Positions 9,605 through 18,752 of a DNA stretch of 64,000 bases are shown piece by piece; position 1 is the stretch's first letter; each line of letters begins with the position of its first letter. Where the stretch lies: positions 1-64,000 of the forward strand of contig CAYVBQ010000001.1 in the NCBI GenBank assembly GCA_964449775.1. Reading direction: 5' to 3'. The stretch comes from Fen-1258 sp964449775. Its GTDB lineage: Bacteria > Bacteroidota > Ignavibacteria > Ignavibacteriales > Melioribacteraceae. A program made the position numbers and the translations under genes. Under the pieces are notes generated by a model. The model worked only from the letters and a program-made list of their open reading frames with translations, did no database searches and was not told the DNA's origin.

Positions 9605-10855
9605 ATGTTTGACCCTAATTACAAATTCACCTGCGTAGATCGCTTTCTAAAATACGTAAAATATGATACTCAATCGAACGAAGACTCAACAACTTTTCCA
9701 AGCGATCCCAAGCAACTTGAACTTAGTAAAGCACTCGTTGTGGAATTAAAAGAGATCGGGCTTAAAGACGCTGAGATGGATGAATACGGATATGTAATGG
9801 CCACACTTCCTTCGAACACAAGCAAAAACGTTCCAACTATTGGATTTATTGCACACGTTGATACTTCTCCAGCGGTGACAGGAACAAATGTTAATCCTGT
9901 TATTCACAAAAATTATCAAGGAGGAGATATTGTTCTTCCTAAAGACCCCACGAAAATAATTGATGCCGCAGGCAACCATGAATTGAAAGAAATGATCGGA
10001 TTGGACATTATTACCACAGATGGTACAACACTACTTGGCGCAGATGATAAAGCAGGAATAGCTGAAATTATGGATGCTATGAATTACCTGATTCAGCATC
10101 CGGAAATAAAGCACGGAACAATTCGTGTCTGTTTTACTCCAGATGAAGAAGTTGGACGCGGTACTGAGAAGTTTGATGTGAAAAAGTACGGTGCTAAATA
10201 TGCTTATACAATTGATGGTTCTACGCGCGGCGAAGTTGAAACCGAAACATTCAGCGCCGATGCAGTTGTTATCAAGTTTAATGGAAAAAATGTTCATCCC
10301 GGATACGCAAAAAATAAAATGATCAATGCGGTTAAGATTGCATCAAGATTTTTGGAAATGCTTCCTCCAAATTCACTCTCGCCGGAAACAACCGATAAGC
10401 GGGAAGGGTATGTCCACCCAACTTCAATAAAAAGTGATGAAACTCTTGCAACAATTAAATTTATCATTCGTGATTTTGATGCAAGCAAACTGAAAGAGTA
10501 TGAAAATTTCTTAAAAGAACTTGCCGAAAAAACTGTCTTACATTTTCCCGGTTCAACAATGGAATTCGAAGTGATAGAACAGTACCGCAATATGAAATAC
10601 ATTTTAGATCAACATCCTATGGTTGAAGCAAACGCTGTTGAAGCTTTAAATCGGCTTGGCATGAAACCGATCAATTCAGCAATTCGGGGCGGTACAGATG
10701 GTGCACGTTTAAGTTATATAGGATTACCTACACCAAATTTATTTGCCGGCGGACATAATTTTCATGGCTTTTTAGAATATATAACCGTTCAAGATATGGA
10801 AGCAGCGGTGAAAATGATTGTTACTTTAGCCAATGTTTGGGAAGATAAAGCTTAA
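9605..10855 (+). CDS. pepT: Peptidase T (tripeptide aminopeptidase)
   Basis: The 416-residue product is a M20-family metallopeptidase. It has the first metal ligand in GFIAHVDTSPA, the bridging Asp in LGADDKAG, the catalytic/ligand Glu pair in FTPDEEVGRG, and later metal-binding segments IRGGTDGARLS and FAGGHNFHG. PepT removes the N-terminal residue from tripeptides in the cytoplasm. The frame stays open to 9503, but the added 34 residues do not look like PepT. The ATG at 9605, preceded by GAGG, gives normal family length (about 410), so I chose it. It is divergent from the UPF0175/PIN pair and is followed by a clear hairpin terminator. Confidence 0.95.
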   Translation: MFDPNYKFTCVDRFLKYVKYDTQSNEDSTTFPSDPKQLELSKALVVELKEIGLKDAEMDEYGYVMATLPSNTSKNVPTIGFIAHVDTSPAVTGTNVNPVIHKNYQGGDIVLPKDPTKIIDAAGNHELKEMIGLDIITTDGTTLLGADDKAGIAEIMDAMNYLIQHPEIKHGTIRVCFTPDEEVGRGTEKFDVKKYGAKYAYTIDGSTRGEVETETFSADAVVIKFNGKNVHPGYAKNKMINAVKIASRFLEMLPPNSLSPETTDKREGYVHPTSIKSDETLATIKFIIRDFDASKLKEYENFLKELAEKTVLHFPGSTMEFEVIEQYRNMKYILDQHPMVEANAVEALNRLGMKPINSAIRGGTDGARLSYIGLPTPNLFAGGHNFHGFLEYITVQDMEAAVKMIVTLANVWEDKA

Positions 10856-10866
10856 TAATTATTTGT

Positions 10867-10904
10867 AACCTTGGGTGCTCGTCATTAGGTGCCCAAGGTT
10901 TTTC
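10867..10904 (+). terminator. Rho-independent terminator after pepT
   Basis: A perfect 9-bp stem AACCTTGGG (10867-10875) / CCCAAGGTT (10892-10900) is followed by a T-rich tail (10899-10904), 11 bp after the pepT stop codon. Confidence 0.85.
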
Positions 10905-10929
10905 TTATCATTAACTCGCCGGAGAAAAA

Positions 10930-12678
10930 ATGAGCTGGTTTTTGGGAGGCATTGGTCATTTCAATCAGGAATTCCTCTCAACAATTAAGCAAATAACCCC
11001 CTCGCCTTTAATGCAGACTGCGTCTGATAGTATGTTCTTGTTTGCAGGAGGAATTCCAAACACATGCAAATTCAAATTAGATGATTCTCACCAGAAAAAT
11101 AATTGGCTGCAAGTGGGAATTGGTATTTCCCAGAAGAGTCCAAGAAGATTTTTATCGAATGATGATTGGAATCAAATCGTCACAAACGGTGATGAAGAAA
11201 AAATTGAACTTGACGGGCATTATGTTTTGCTCAGTTGGAATTTGAATCGAATAATATTCGTAACCGATAAACTTGGTCTTCGAGATTTTTATTATTGCAA
11301 TGATGCTCGCGGAAACATTTTCTTTTCAACACGAATAGACTGGCTTGCAAGGTTGATTCCGGCAGAAATTAATTTCAAAGAATTCGGCAGCCGGTGGCTT
11401 CTATTTAATCAAATTTCCTCTCAAAGTGTTTTAAAAAGTATTCATAGAATCGTTAGCGGCTCTATTTTATCTATTGAGAGAAAAACTAAACAAATTTTAC
11501 AAAAAGATTTCAATTGGTTGCCGCGCATTAGCACAGATATATTTTCCGTGCAAGAATTCTCCACCGAACTTGAAGACTTAATTACCTTTTCGATCAAGGA
11601 TAATAAGTTATCACTCAGTTTGTCTGGTGGTTTGGATTCGAGAGTTATTCTTTCATATTTACTCAAGTATAAGGGCAATTGGGATGCTCATTCATTCGGG
11701 AGCGCAGAACATCCGGATTTTATCATAGCCCAAAAAATGGCAAATGATCTCGGAATTGTTCATCGGCAAATAGAAGCACCCCCAACTTCGATAGATGAAT
11801 TTATTATTACTTTAAAAGACTATATCGGTCAAACGGTAATTAATACATCTGCTTCGTCGTTGCTTCAGCTGGGTAATTACAAGTTATTGCAGGATTCTCC
11901 CGAAATAATAATTGATGGATGCCTTGGAGAGTTATGGCGGCGGCAGTTTTTTAACCGGCTATCATTCTTCGGGCAAAAGTATATACTTCGTAGAGATTAT
12001 AAGAATATTGCTAAACTAATCTCTTTACATCGCGCAGATATTTTTAATGAAGAAATAAATCGCATGATGTATAAAGGATGTGAAGAACAAATTTCTAAAA
12101 TCTATGAACTCTTGCCGGCGCCGGAAACAATTGGTGTAAATAATTGGATTGATCTATTTGCAATCAAAACAAGATTTCCCAATTATTTTTTGCATGAGCA
12201 GTCACGAACCGATTCCATAGTCCTTTCTTATATGCCGTTTACACAATTAACAATTTTAAACAAACTTCTGTCACTGGATTATTCATTAAAAACCAATGCA
12301 AGAATGCTAAAGAGAATTATTAGTTCAAACGCACCGGTTCTCAAAAAGTATCCTTTAGTTAAAGGAGATATTCAACATCCCTATTTGATGAATTCTTTTC
12401 AGACCCGCATTTGGTCAGGTATTTTAAAATTCACCAAACGTAATAAACAAAAAATTTCAGCAACTGACTCAATCATAAAAGATTTATCTATTTTTCTAAA
12501 TGACAGCGCTCATTCAAAATCTATTAAGGAAAATGATATTTATGATTACGAAAAATTAAAATCACTGCTCACTTCTTTGAACGGAGGGAATATCAACCAA
12601 CAAGATATTGGTGAACTGGATTGGTGGCTTTCTTTTGAACTGTTTCGGCAGCAAATTGAAAAATCCAATGGTTTCTAA
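10930..12678 (+). CDS. Asparagine synthetase-like amidotransferase, degenerate glutaminase half
   Basis: The 582-residue protein resembles AsnB-type enzymes. Residues 1-200 look like a class II glutaminase fold (VTDKLGLRDFYY, IFFSTRIDWLARL). From about 205 there is a synthetase domain with the ATP-pyrophosphatase loop LSLSGGLDSRVILSY near residues 231-245. The N-terminal catalytic Cys that normally follows the initiator Met is absent (the protein starts MSWFLGG), so glutamine hydrolysis is unlikely. The enzyme may use free ammonia or another amine, as in the beta-lactam synthetase/lasso cyclase branch. No biosynthetic partners lie beside it, so the product is unknown. It sits alone between the pepT terminator and the CDF gene. 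Confidence 0.75.
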   Translation: MSWFLGGIGHFNQEFLSTIKQITPSPLMQTASDSMFLFAGGIPNTCKFKLDDSHQKNNWLQVGIGISQKSPRRFLSNDDWNQIVTNGDEEKIELDGHYVLLSWNLNRIIFVTDKLGLRDFYYCNDARGNIFFSTRIDWLARLIPAEINFKEFGSRWLLFNQISSQSVLKSIHRIVSGSILSIERKTKQILQKDFNWLPRISTDIFSVQEFSTELEDLITFSIKDNKLSLSLSGGLDSRVILSYLLKYKGNWDAHSFGSAEHPDFIIAQKMANDLGIVHRQIEAPPTSIDEFIITLKDYIGQTVINTSASSLLQLGNYKLLQDSPEIIIDGCLGELWRRQFFNRLSFFGQKYILRRDYKNIAKLISLHRADIFNEEINRMMYKGCEEQISKIYELLPAPETIGVNNWIDLFAIKTRFPNYFLHEQSRTDSIVLSYMPFTQLTILNKLLSLDYSLKTNARMLKRIISSNAPVLKKYPLVKGDIQHPYLMNSFQTRIWSGILKFTKRNKQKISATDSIIKDLSIFLNDSAHSKSIKENDIYDYEKLKSLLTSLNGGNINQQDIGELDWWLSFELFRQQIEKSNGF

Positions 12679-12776
12679 TTACATGGTCTTTTATGAAAAA
12701 GTATTATTTTAGAACTCACAACTAAATGATGATTTTACTTTCACAATCATTTATAAATTTAATTTGTAGATAATTT

Positions 12777-13628
12777 ATGCCGCAAAGATTAAAACGCGCA
12801 ACAGACATCGCACTTGGAATAAATATTTTTCTTTTTATTATCAAGGCAATTGTCGGTTATCTCTCAAACTCGATCGCTGTGATCTCCGAAGCATTAAATT
12901 CTCTCACGGATATTCTTTCTTCAATCGGAATTAAATATGCGGTGATGCTCTCTCGCGAAAAGCCGGATTCAAAACATCAGTTCGGGCACAACGCAGCGCA
13001 ACCTATAGCTGCTTTTATACTCTCTGTCTTTGCTTTTGTTGTAGGGATAAACATAATTGAAGAATCAATAAAACGTTTGATAGAACCGAAAGACATTAAT
13101 ACAATCCCCGCAGTTTACGTTGTATTAATCTTAACGATGATTATAAAGATTGCGTTGAACCGTTATCAAGTGAGAATTGGAAAGATATTTAACAGTCCTG
13201 CAATTAGAGCCGCCTCGATCGACAGTATTAACGACGTACTCGCATCTTTGATAGCATTACTCGGAGTTATTGGCGCGGCGTATAATTTCAGATTCATAGA
13301 TAGCATCGCCGGTATTCTTGTAGCAATGTTCATTTTCAAAACTGGTTCTGAAGTTGCCCGTGAAAATTTGGATTATCTAATGGGGCGCTCGGCAAGTAAA
13401 GATTTTCATGAACAGATCAGAACCATTACAATGAATATTGTTGGCGTAAAGGGTATCAACGATCTTCGTTCTCACTATGTAGGCGATAAATTTCATATCG
13501 AAATTCATATTGAAGTAGATAAAGATGCATCTACCTCAATCTCGCACGATATTGGCAACAAAGTTCGTTTTGAATTAGAAAAAATTGACGAAGTGCATAA
13601 AGTCTTTGTGCATGTAGATCCTGTCTAG
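12777..13628 (+). CDS. Cation diffusion facilitator (CDF) transporter
   Basis: The 283-residue protein has the CDF plan: six membrane segments (about residues 10-200) and a cytoplasmic ferredoxin-like C-terminal domain (about 205-283, ending KVFVHVDPV). The TM2 metal motif reads SEALNSLTD, with Asn in place of the first Asp/His. The TM5 motif reads IDSINDV, giving a D-x3-D pair. CDF proteins export divalent metals (Zn, Fe, Mn, Co) by proton antiport at the inner membrane. The D-x3-D site argues slightly for Fe/Mn over Zn, but this is weak. The stop codon (13626-13628) lies inside an inverted repeat. Confidence 0.9.
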   Translation: MPQRLKRATDIALGINIFLFIIKAIVGYLSNSIAVISEALNSLTDILSSIGIKYAVMLSREKPDSKHQFGHNAAQPIAAFILSVFAFVVGINIIEESIKRLIEPKDINTIPAVYVVLILTMIIKIALNRYQVRIGKIFNSPAIRAASIDSINDVLASLIALLGVIGAAYNFRFIDSIAGILVAMFIFKTGSEVARENLDYLMGRSASKDFHEQIRTITMNIVGVKGINDLRSHYVGDKFHIEIHIEVDKDASTSISHDIGNKVRFELEKIDEVHKVFVHVDPV

Positions 13629-13713
13629 ATGCTGGATGCTGGATGTTTGATACCGGTTGATAGAAAAGAAAATTATTTTTCCGGTATCAAGAATCAAGAA
13701 TCCAGTATCTAGA
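13624..13713. repeat. 90-bp palindromic GGATGCTGGAT-type element
   Basis: The two arms read TCTAGATGCTGGATGCTGGA... and ...TCCAGTATCTAGA (13624-13713). They include an inner perfect GATACCGG / CCGGTATC pairing (about 13649-13656 with 13681-13688). The left arm supplies the TAG stop of the CDF gene. A T7 run follows the right arm, so on the plus strand it could also terminate transcription. Related GGATACTGGATACT words recur at 15454-15493 and 16199-16235. Confidence 0.75.
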
Positions 13714-13754
13714 ATTTTTTTGTATTTTTCACTCAGTAATCAAAAGAGAAATTA

Positions 13755-15449
13755 ATGAACAAGATAAACAAGCATACTCTTCTTCAAGTACTGAATTTCA
13801 GCGCAGAAAATTTTGCAGATCGCCCGGTAGTTTCATTTGTAGATAGACCTAAAATCACTTACCGCGAATTCAAAGAAAAAGTCAATTCAATTTCGGCATT
13901 CCTAAAAGATGAGGGAATAATTGCCGGTGATAAAGTAGCAATTCTAAGTGAGAACCAACCAAATTGGGGAATAGCATACTTTGCAATTACAACAATGGGT
14001 GCTATTGCGGTTCCAATTATGACGGAATTTCATTCAACCGAAGTTCATCACATACTTCGTCATTCGGAAAGCAAAGCAATTTTTGTATCTGCAAAATATT
14101 TCCACAAGATCGAAGATGCGGAAGTTGAATTACCCTTCGCCAGAATTTTACTTGATGACTTTTCAGTTATTCCTGCTAATACAAAAAATGATTTATTAAG
14201 AGAGGTGATTGCCGGCGGTAAGAAAGAGTTTGCAAAAATTAAAGAGGCAGCGCTAAAGTTCGTTGGCTTATTACCGGGTGAAGTTGAAGAAGACAGCACT
14301 GCTTTGATACTTTATACTAGCGGTACTACGGGGCATTCCAAAGGAGTGATTCTTACACACAAAAATATTGTTTCTGACGCACTCTCAACGTTGAATATGG
14401 TTCATGTTGATTCCAACACAAGGTTCTTATCTATTCTTCCTCTCTTCCACACTATTGAATCAACGCTTGGTCTTGTTGTCCCCATAATAAAAGGTGCATC
14501 AGTTACTTATTTAGATAAACCTCCAACCGCAGCAGTTCTTCTTCCTGCTCTTCTAAAAGTAAAACCTACTATCATGCTTGCAGTTCCGCTTATAATTGAA
14601 AAGATATTCCGTAATAAAATTCTACCCGAGTTTAATAGGAGAGCAATTGTACGGGGACTTTATAAAATTCCTACAATAAGAAAACGTTTACATAAAATTG
14701 CCGGTAAGAAACTAATGCAAACATTTGGCGGTGAATTGAAAATGTTTTGCATCGGAGGCGCTTCGCTTGCCGCAGACGTTGAAAGATTTTTAAGTGAAGC
14801 TGAATTTCCCTACGCAATTGGTTACGGATTAACCGAGACTTCTCCGCTTGTAACAGGTACGGGTCCAGAAGGTGTACGTCTCCGTTCTGCCGGAAAAGCT
14901 ATGCAATGGATGGAAGTTAAAATCGACAATCCGGATCCAAAGAATGGTGAAGGTGAAGTTCTTATTAAAGGTCCCAATGTGATGAAAGGTTATTACAGAG
15001 ATCCGGAAAAGACAAAAGAAGTTTTTACTGAAGATGGCTGGTTCAAGAGTGGTGATCTTGGTGTGATTGATAAGGATGGTTACCTTTATATTAAGGGAAG
15101 ATCGAAAAATGTAATTATTGGAGCCAATGGAAAAAATATTTATCCGGAAGAGGTTGAATCAATTATTAATGAATTTCCATATGTTTCAGAATCGTTAGTG
15201 ATTGAGAGAGGAGATCAATTGATTGCGAAAATTTACCTGAACTTTGATGAAATTGATCTGGAATTTAAAATACAACGTCTTACCGAACCGAAAGCGAGAG
15301 AGATCATTAACAAAATTTTATCCGATCTTCTTATTCAAATTAATGAACGGGTTAATGCTTTTTCTCGCATCAATAAAATATTTGAACAGAGAGAACCGTT
15401 TGAAAAAACGCCAACGCAGAAAATAAAACGCTATCTGTATGTTGAATAA
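13755..15449 (+). CDS. AMP-forming long-chain acyl-CoA synthetase-like ligase
   Basis: The 564-residue protein is an ANL-superfamily adenylating enzyme. It shows the P-loop ALILYTSGTTGHSKG (about residues 178-193), the YGLTETSPLV motif, the GWFKSGDLGVID hinge and a C-terminal lid with GANGKNIYPEEVE. The last segment, KTPTQKIKRYLYVE, carries the usual catalytic Lys. It activates a carboxylic acid as acyl-AMP and transfers it to CoA, most likely a long-chain fatty acid for lipid use or beta-oxidation. FadD-like and plant-type LACS members share this layout, so chain-length preference is open. It is monocistronic as far as can be seen. Confidence 0.88.
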   Translation: MNKINKHTLLQVLNFSAENFADRPVVSFVDRPKITYREFKEKVNSISAFLKDEGIIAGDKVAILSENQPNWGIAYFAITTMGAIAVPIMTEFHSTEVHHILRHSESKAIFVSAKYFHKIEDAEVELPFARILLDDFSVIPANTKNDLLREVIAGGKKEFAKIKEAALKFVGLLPGEVEEDSTALILYTSGTTGHSKGVILTHKNIVSDALSTLNMVHVDSNTRFLSILPLFHTIESTLGLVVPIIKGASVTYLDKPPTAAVLLPALLKVKPTIMLAVPLIIEKIFRNKILPEFNRRAIVRGLYKIPTIRKRLHKIAGKKLMQTFGGELKMFCIGGASLAADVERFLSEAEFPYAIGYGLTETSPLVTGTGPEGVRLRSAGKAMQWMEVKIDNPDPKNGEGEVLIKGPNVMKGYYRDPEKTKEVFTEDGWFKSGDLGVIDKDGYLYIKGRSKNVIIGANGKNIYPEEVESIINEFPYVSESLVIERGDQLIAKIYLNFDEIDLEFKIQRLTEPKAREIINKILSDLLIQINERVNAFSRINKIFEQREPFEKTPTQKIKRYLYVE

Positions 15450-15453
15450 TTCT

Positions 15454-15493
15454 ATCTGGATACTGGATACTCGATTCTGGATGCTGGAATTTC
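15454..15493 (+). repeat. GGATACTGGATACT-type repeat, left copy
   Basis: Short degenerate array (ATCTGGATACTGGATACTCG... to ...GATGCTGGAATTTC) starting 4 bp after the acyl-CoA synthetase stop. A matching copy in inverted orientation lies at 16199-16235, so the pair brackets the small toxin-antitoxin module. Confidence 0.65.
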
Positions 15494-15563
15494 AATGTGG
15501 TGAATGTTGAATTGACAATCAGAAAATTATACAGTATGATTGTATCAAAATTGGGATTGAAAA

Positions 15564-15764
15564 ATGGGAAGCATAGTATTTAAGACAAAAATAAAGGGGG
15601 AAACTCTTCGTAATAGAAAACTAAAAAATCTTGACGGAAGAGAAGTAAAAGTTGTTGTGACTGAAATTGAGTCTAAGGAAAAAAGAAAGTGGCTAACATT
15701 AGGTTCTGTGGCATTGGGCGGTGCGCTCGATAAGCAAAATATAAGAGATTATGCTTATGAATGA
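15564..15764 (+). CDS. Small VapB-like antitoxin
   Basis: The 66-residue protein has an N-terminal basic/beta part (KTKIKGETLRNRKLKNLDG). Its C-terminal tail, ALGGALDKQNIRDYAYE, is typical of antitoxin tails that clamp PIN toxins. The family cannot be named with certainty by eye. The call rests mostly on context: its last 14 bases overlap the start of a PIN-domain gene. It would bind and inhibit the toxin and probably autoregulate. The pair is bounded by inverted GGATACTGGATACT-type repeats. Confidence 0.7.
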   Translation: MGSIVFKTKIKGETLRNRKLKNLDGREVKVVVTEIESKEKRKWLTLGSVALGGALDKQNIRDYAYE

Positions 15765-16161
15765 AGTTCTAATTGATACTAATGTTTTTATCTATGCCTT
15801 AGACAAAGATTCCATTTACCATCAGCAATCATCTCAAATTCTTACTTCATCGAATAATATACTTTTTACAACTTCAAAAAACATAAGCGAATTGTTCGCA
15901 GCAACTTCTAAAATAAATATTAATCGCGTAGCTTTTAATCGCTTCTACGGTGAGCTAAAACAAAATATTGGCATCTTGTTCCCGACAAGCGAAAGTCTGG
16001 AAGTTTTCGAGAAACTGATTAAAAAATATAAACCAATCGGTAACAGAGTTTTTGATATAGAAATCGTTTCAATCATGCTTTCTTACAATATCAAAAGATT
16101 GGCAACTATCAACAAAAAAGATTTTATCGATATAGAGGAAATTGAGCTGATCGATATGTAA
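15751..16161 (+). CDS. PIN-domain toxin (VapC-like)
   Basis: The 136-residue protein carries the PIN-domain acidic cluster: Asp in VLIDTNVFIYALD, Glu in KNISELFAAT, and Asp residues in NRVFDIEIVSIML and the ATINKKDFIDI end. Such proteins are Mg/Mn-dependent RNases that cut tRNA or rRNA when freed from antitoxin. Two in-frame ATGs (15751, 15757) are possible; the second gives the more usual MNEVLIDTN start. Coupled by overlap to the upstream antitoxin gene. Confidence 0.85.
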   Translation: MLMNEVLIDTNVFIYALDKDSIYHQQSSQILTSSNNILFTTSKNISELFAATSKININRVAFNRFYGELKQNIGILFPTSESLEVFEKLIKKYKPIGNRVFDIEIVSIMLSYNIKRLATINKKDFIDIEEIELIDM

Positions 16162-16198
16162 GTGCGTATAAACGAGGTTTCATCGGCTAAAGTTTTTT

Positions 16199-16235
16199 AT
16201 CCAGTATCTAAAATCAAGTATCCAGCATCAATTTC
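16199..16235 (-). repeat. GGATACTGGATACT-type repeat, right (inverted) copy
   Basis: The reverse complement reads GATGCTGGATACTTGATTTT..., matching the array at 15454-15493 in opposite orientation. It runs into the 3' end of the YjbR-like gene and encodes that protein's last residues (MLDT) and stop codon. Confidence 0.65.
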
Positions 16236-16564
16236 TCTTTCTTCGGTAAACTATTCACAACAATTTTATACGAGTGATCAATCCAGTTTAAAATTTCTTT
16301 ATCGGTAACGGAACCATTAAGGGCAATAGTATTCCAATGCGTTTTGTTCATGTGATAACCGGGTATAACGGCATCATATCTTTCGCGAAGTTCTACTGCT
16401 AATTCCGGATCGCATTTTAAGTTGATTGTGTGGGGCGGATTTAAATTAGCGAGACAAAAGATTTTGTTCATCACTTTGAAAACAAAAACATCTTCTCCAA
16501 AGGGAAATCCCTCAGTTACCTTTCTCTTTTTAAGGCAATATTTGCGAACCTTTTCTATATCCAT
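16214..16564 (-). CDS. MmcQ/YjbR-family protein (CyaY-like fold)
   Basis: The 116-residue protein matches the YjbR/MmcQ family. It has an initial helix MDIEKVRKYCLKKRKVTEGFPFG, the DVFVFKVMNKIFCL strand pair, NLKCDPELAVELRERY, and the hallmark PGYHMNKTHWNTIAL followed by a C-terminal helix SYKIVVNSL. Members adopt a double-wing/CyaY-like fold and are proposed to bind DNA, but no biological role is established. The C-terminal tail and stop codon are encoded by a dispersed GGATACTGGAT-type repeat, so the natural 3' end may have been replaced. Confidence 0.88.
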   Translation of the reverse strand: MDIEKVRKYCLKKRKVTEGFPFGEDVFVFKVMNKIFCLANLNPPHTINLKCDPELAVELRERYDAVIPGYHMNKTHWNTIALNGSVTDKEILNWIDHSYKIVVNSLPKKEKLMLDT

Positions 16565-16668
16565 TATTGTTCTATTAATAAAGGTTGCTGGAATTTAGCA
16601 TTATTTTTATGAAACTAAACTTGTATTTTGGTGTAAGAAATTTCAAATAATTTACTGTCGGAAAACAA

Positions 16669-18741
16669 ATGTATAAAACGCTTTTACTAATCCTTCTTTT
16701 TGTATCAAACGGCGTGTGCCACGCGCAAAACCCGAATGAAGTTCTTTCGAAAGATCATTCAATAGATTCTAATAAAGTAATTTTACCTGATGCCACTTAT
16801 CAACGCATTGGTCAGGTGGTAACTCAATTCCTTTCATTTTATCATTACAAAAAACAACCGCTTAACGATTCATTATCGGCAGTTATCTTTAAAGAATATC
16901 TCGAAACGCTGGATAATGGCAAGCTCTATTTTTTAAAAAGTGATATAGAAAGCTTTGAAAAATACAAAATGCAGGTTGATGACTTTTTGAAGAGCGGAAA
17001 TCTGAATCCAGCGTTCGAGATCTTTAACGTATTTAAAAAACGGCTTGCAGAAAGAATTAAATATATCGATCTATTTCTGAAGGAAAAATTCGACTTCGCT
17101 GTTCAAGAATCTTTCTCACCCGATCGTGAAAAAGCTGACTGGGCAAATTCAAGCGGTGAACTTGATGAACTTTGGCGGTTACGATTAAAAAATGATGCTC
17201 TTAATATGACACTTTCAGGTAAAGAGTGGAAAAGTACTCAGGACCTATTAGCAAAACGTTACCATAACTACCACAAAATAATTCTGCAGTACGAAGCAGA
17301 AGATGTATTCGCGCTTTTTATGAATTCATTTACTAAAGTTTATGATCCGCACACAGATTATTTTTCTCCACCTGCTTCTGAAAATTTTACTATAGCAATG
17401 AAACTTTCTCTTGAAGGAATTGGGGCTACATTACGACAGGATGGTGATTATACTTCAGTTGCCAGCATTGTTCCGGGTGGACCTGCATTTAAAAGCAAAT
17501 TAATTCATGAGGAGGATAAAATAGTTGGTGTTGCTCAAGGTGAAGACGGAGAAATGGTTGACATCATAGGCTGGCGCTTGGATGATGCGATTCAATTAAT
17601 ACGGGGTAAGAAAGGCACTGTCGTCCGGCTGCAAATAATGAAAGCAAAAGACGGACCTAATGCGCCTCCAACTGAAATTAAAATTGTCCGCGATGAAGTG
17701 AAGTTGGAAGAACAGGCTGCAAAAGATGAAATTCTCAACATCGAAGAAAACGGAATAAATTTTAAACTCGGTGTTGTGAAACTACCATCATTCTACACAG
17801 ATTTTGAAGGACAACAAAAAGGTAAGCCTGATTATAGAAGTACAACACGCGATGTAAAAAATATTTTAACTAAACTTAAGGAACAAAAAATTGACGGCAT
17901 TATTTTGGATCTGCGGAATAATGGCGGCGGTTCACTTCAGGAAGCAATTCAACTTACAGGATTATTTATAAAAGAGGGTCCTGTAGTCCAGGTGAAAAAC
18001 GCATCAAATAGTATTGAAGTTGATAAGGACACTGATCCAAGTGTTACATACGACGGACCTTTAGTAGTAATGGTTAACCGTTTTAGTGCGTCAGCTTCAG
18101 AGATTTTCGCGGCGGCAATTCAAGATTACGGCCGTGGAATTATTGTGGGTTCAAATACTTTTGGCAAAGGAACGGTTCAAAACATGATAGATTTAAACCG
18201 TACTATTCCTATGGCAAATAAAAAGTTAGGACAACTCAAACTCACAATTGCAAAATTTTACCGAATCACTGGAAGTACCACACAACATCTGGGAGTCAAG
18301 CCGGATATTAATTTCCCTTCTCAATTCACAGCAAAAGAATTCGGGGAAAGTGGTCAGCAAAGTGCATTGCCCTGGGATCAAATTCCTTCAACACAATTCA
18401 AAAGATTTTCTGATCTTTCAAAATCAATTTCTATTCTTCAAAAGAAACATGAGGAACGTGTAATAAAAGACACGGAGTTCCAGTACTTGCTGCAGGATGT
18501 TGAGGAATTTACTAAGAACCGTGAGAAGAAAGAAATCTCTTTAAATGAGACTATGCGGAAGAAGGAGAGGGATGATGCGGAAGCAAGACGAAAACAGAGA
18601 GAAGAAGAACGTGCGAAATTCTTGGGATTAAAGATTGAAGAAAAGAAAGAAGTAAATGCGCCTGCAACTAAGGTTAGCGATTATGAATTGAAAGAGAGCG
18701 GAAGAATTTTAGCAGATCTAATCTTATCAAAAGTAGGATAA
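16669..18741 (+). CDS. prc: Carboxy-terminal processing protease, S41 family (Prc/Tsp)
   Basis: The 690-residue protein has a cleavable signal peptide (LLLILLFVSNGVCHA, residues 4-18) and a long N-terminal helical domain. A PDZ domain follows (about 235-330, LEGIGATL... ending VRLQIMKAK), then the S41 protease core. The core has LDLRNNGGGSLQEA, catalytic Ser in NRFSASASEIFAAA (about 474) and catalytic Lys in TFGKGTVQ (about 499). The C-terminal charged coiled region matches the DUF3340 tail of Tsp/Prc enzymes. It degrades or trims periplasmic proteins from unstructured C-termini, in E. coli including penicillin-binding protein 3 and Spr. It is monocistronic, with an inverted-repeat element 12 bp after the stop. 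Confidence 0.95.
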   Translation: MYKTLLLILLFVSNGVCHAQNPNEVLSKDHSIDSNKVILPDATYQRIGQVVTQFLSFYHYKKQPLNDSLSAVIFKEYLETLDNGKLYFLKSDIESFEKYKMQVDDFLKSGNLNPAFEIFNVFKKRLAERIKYIDLFLKEKFDFAVQESFSPDREKADWANSSGELDELWRLRLKNDALNMTLSGKEWKSTQDLLAKRYHNYHKIILQYEAEDVFALFMNSFTKVYDPHTDYFSPPASENFTIAMKLSLEGIGATLRQDGDYTSVASIVPGGPAFKSKLIHEEDKIVGVAQGEDGEMVDIIGWRLDDAIQLIRGKKGTVVRLQIMKAKDGPNAPPTEIKIVRDEVKLEEQAAKDEILNIEENGINFKLGVVKLPSFYTDFEGQQKGKPDYRSTTRDVKNILTKLKEQKIDGIILDLRNNGGGSLQEAIQLTGLFIKEGPVVQVKNASNSIEVDKDTDPSVTYDGPLVVMVNRFSASASEIFAAAIQDYGRGIIVGSNTFGKGTVQNMIDLNRTIPMANKKLGQLKLTIAKFYRITGSTTQHLGVKPDINFPSQFTAKEFGESGQQSALPWDQIPSTQFKRFSDLSKSISILQKKHEERVIKDTEFQYLLQDVEEFTKNREKKEISLNETMRKKERDDAEARRKQREEERAKFLGLKIEEKKEVNAPATKVSDYELKESGRILADLILSKVG

Positions 18742-18752
18742 CTGCCCATCCC

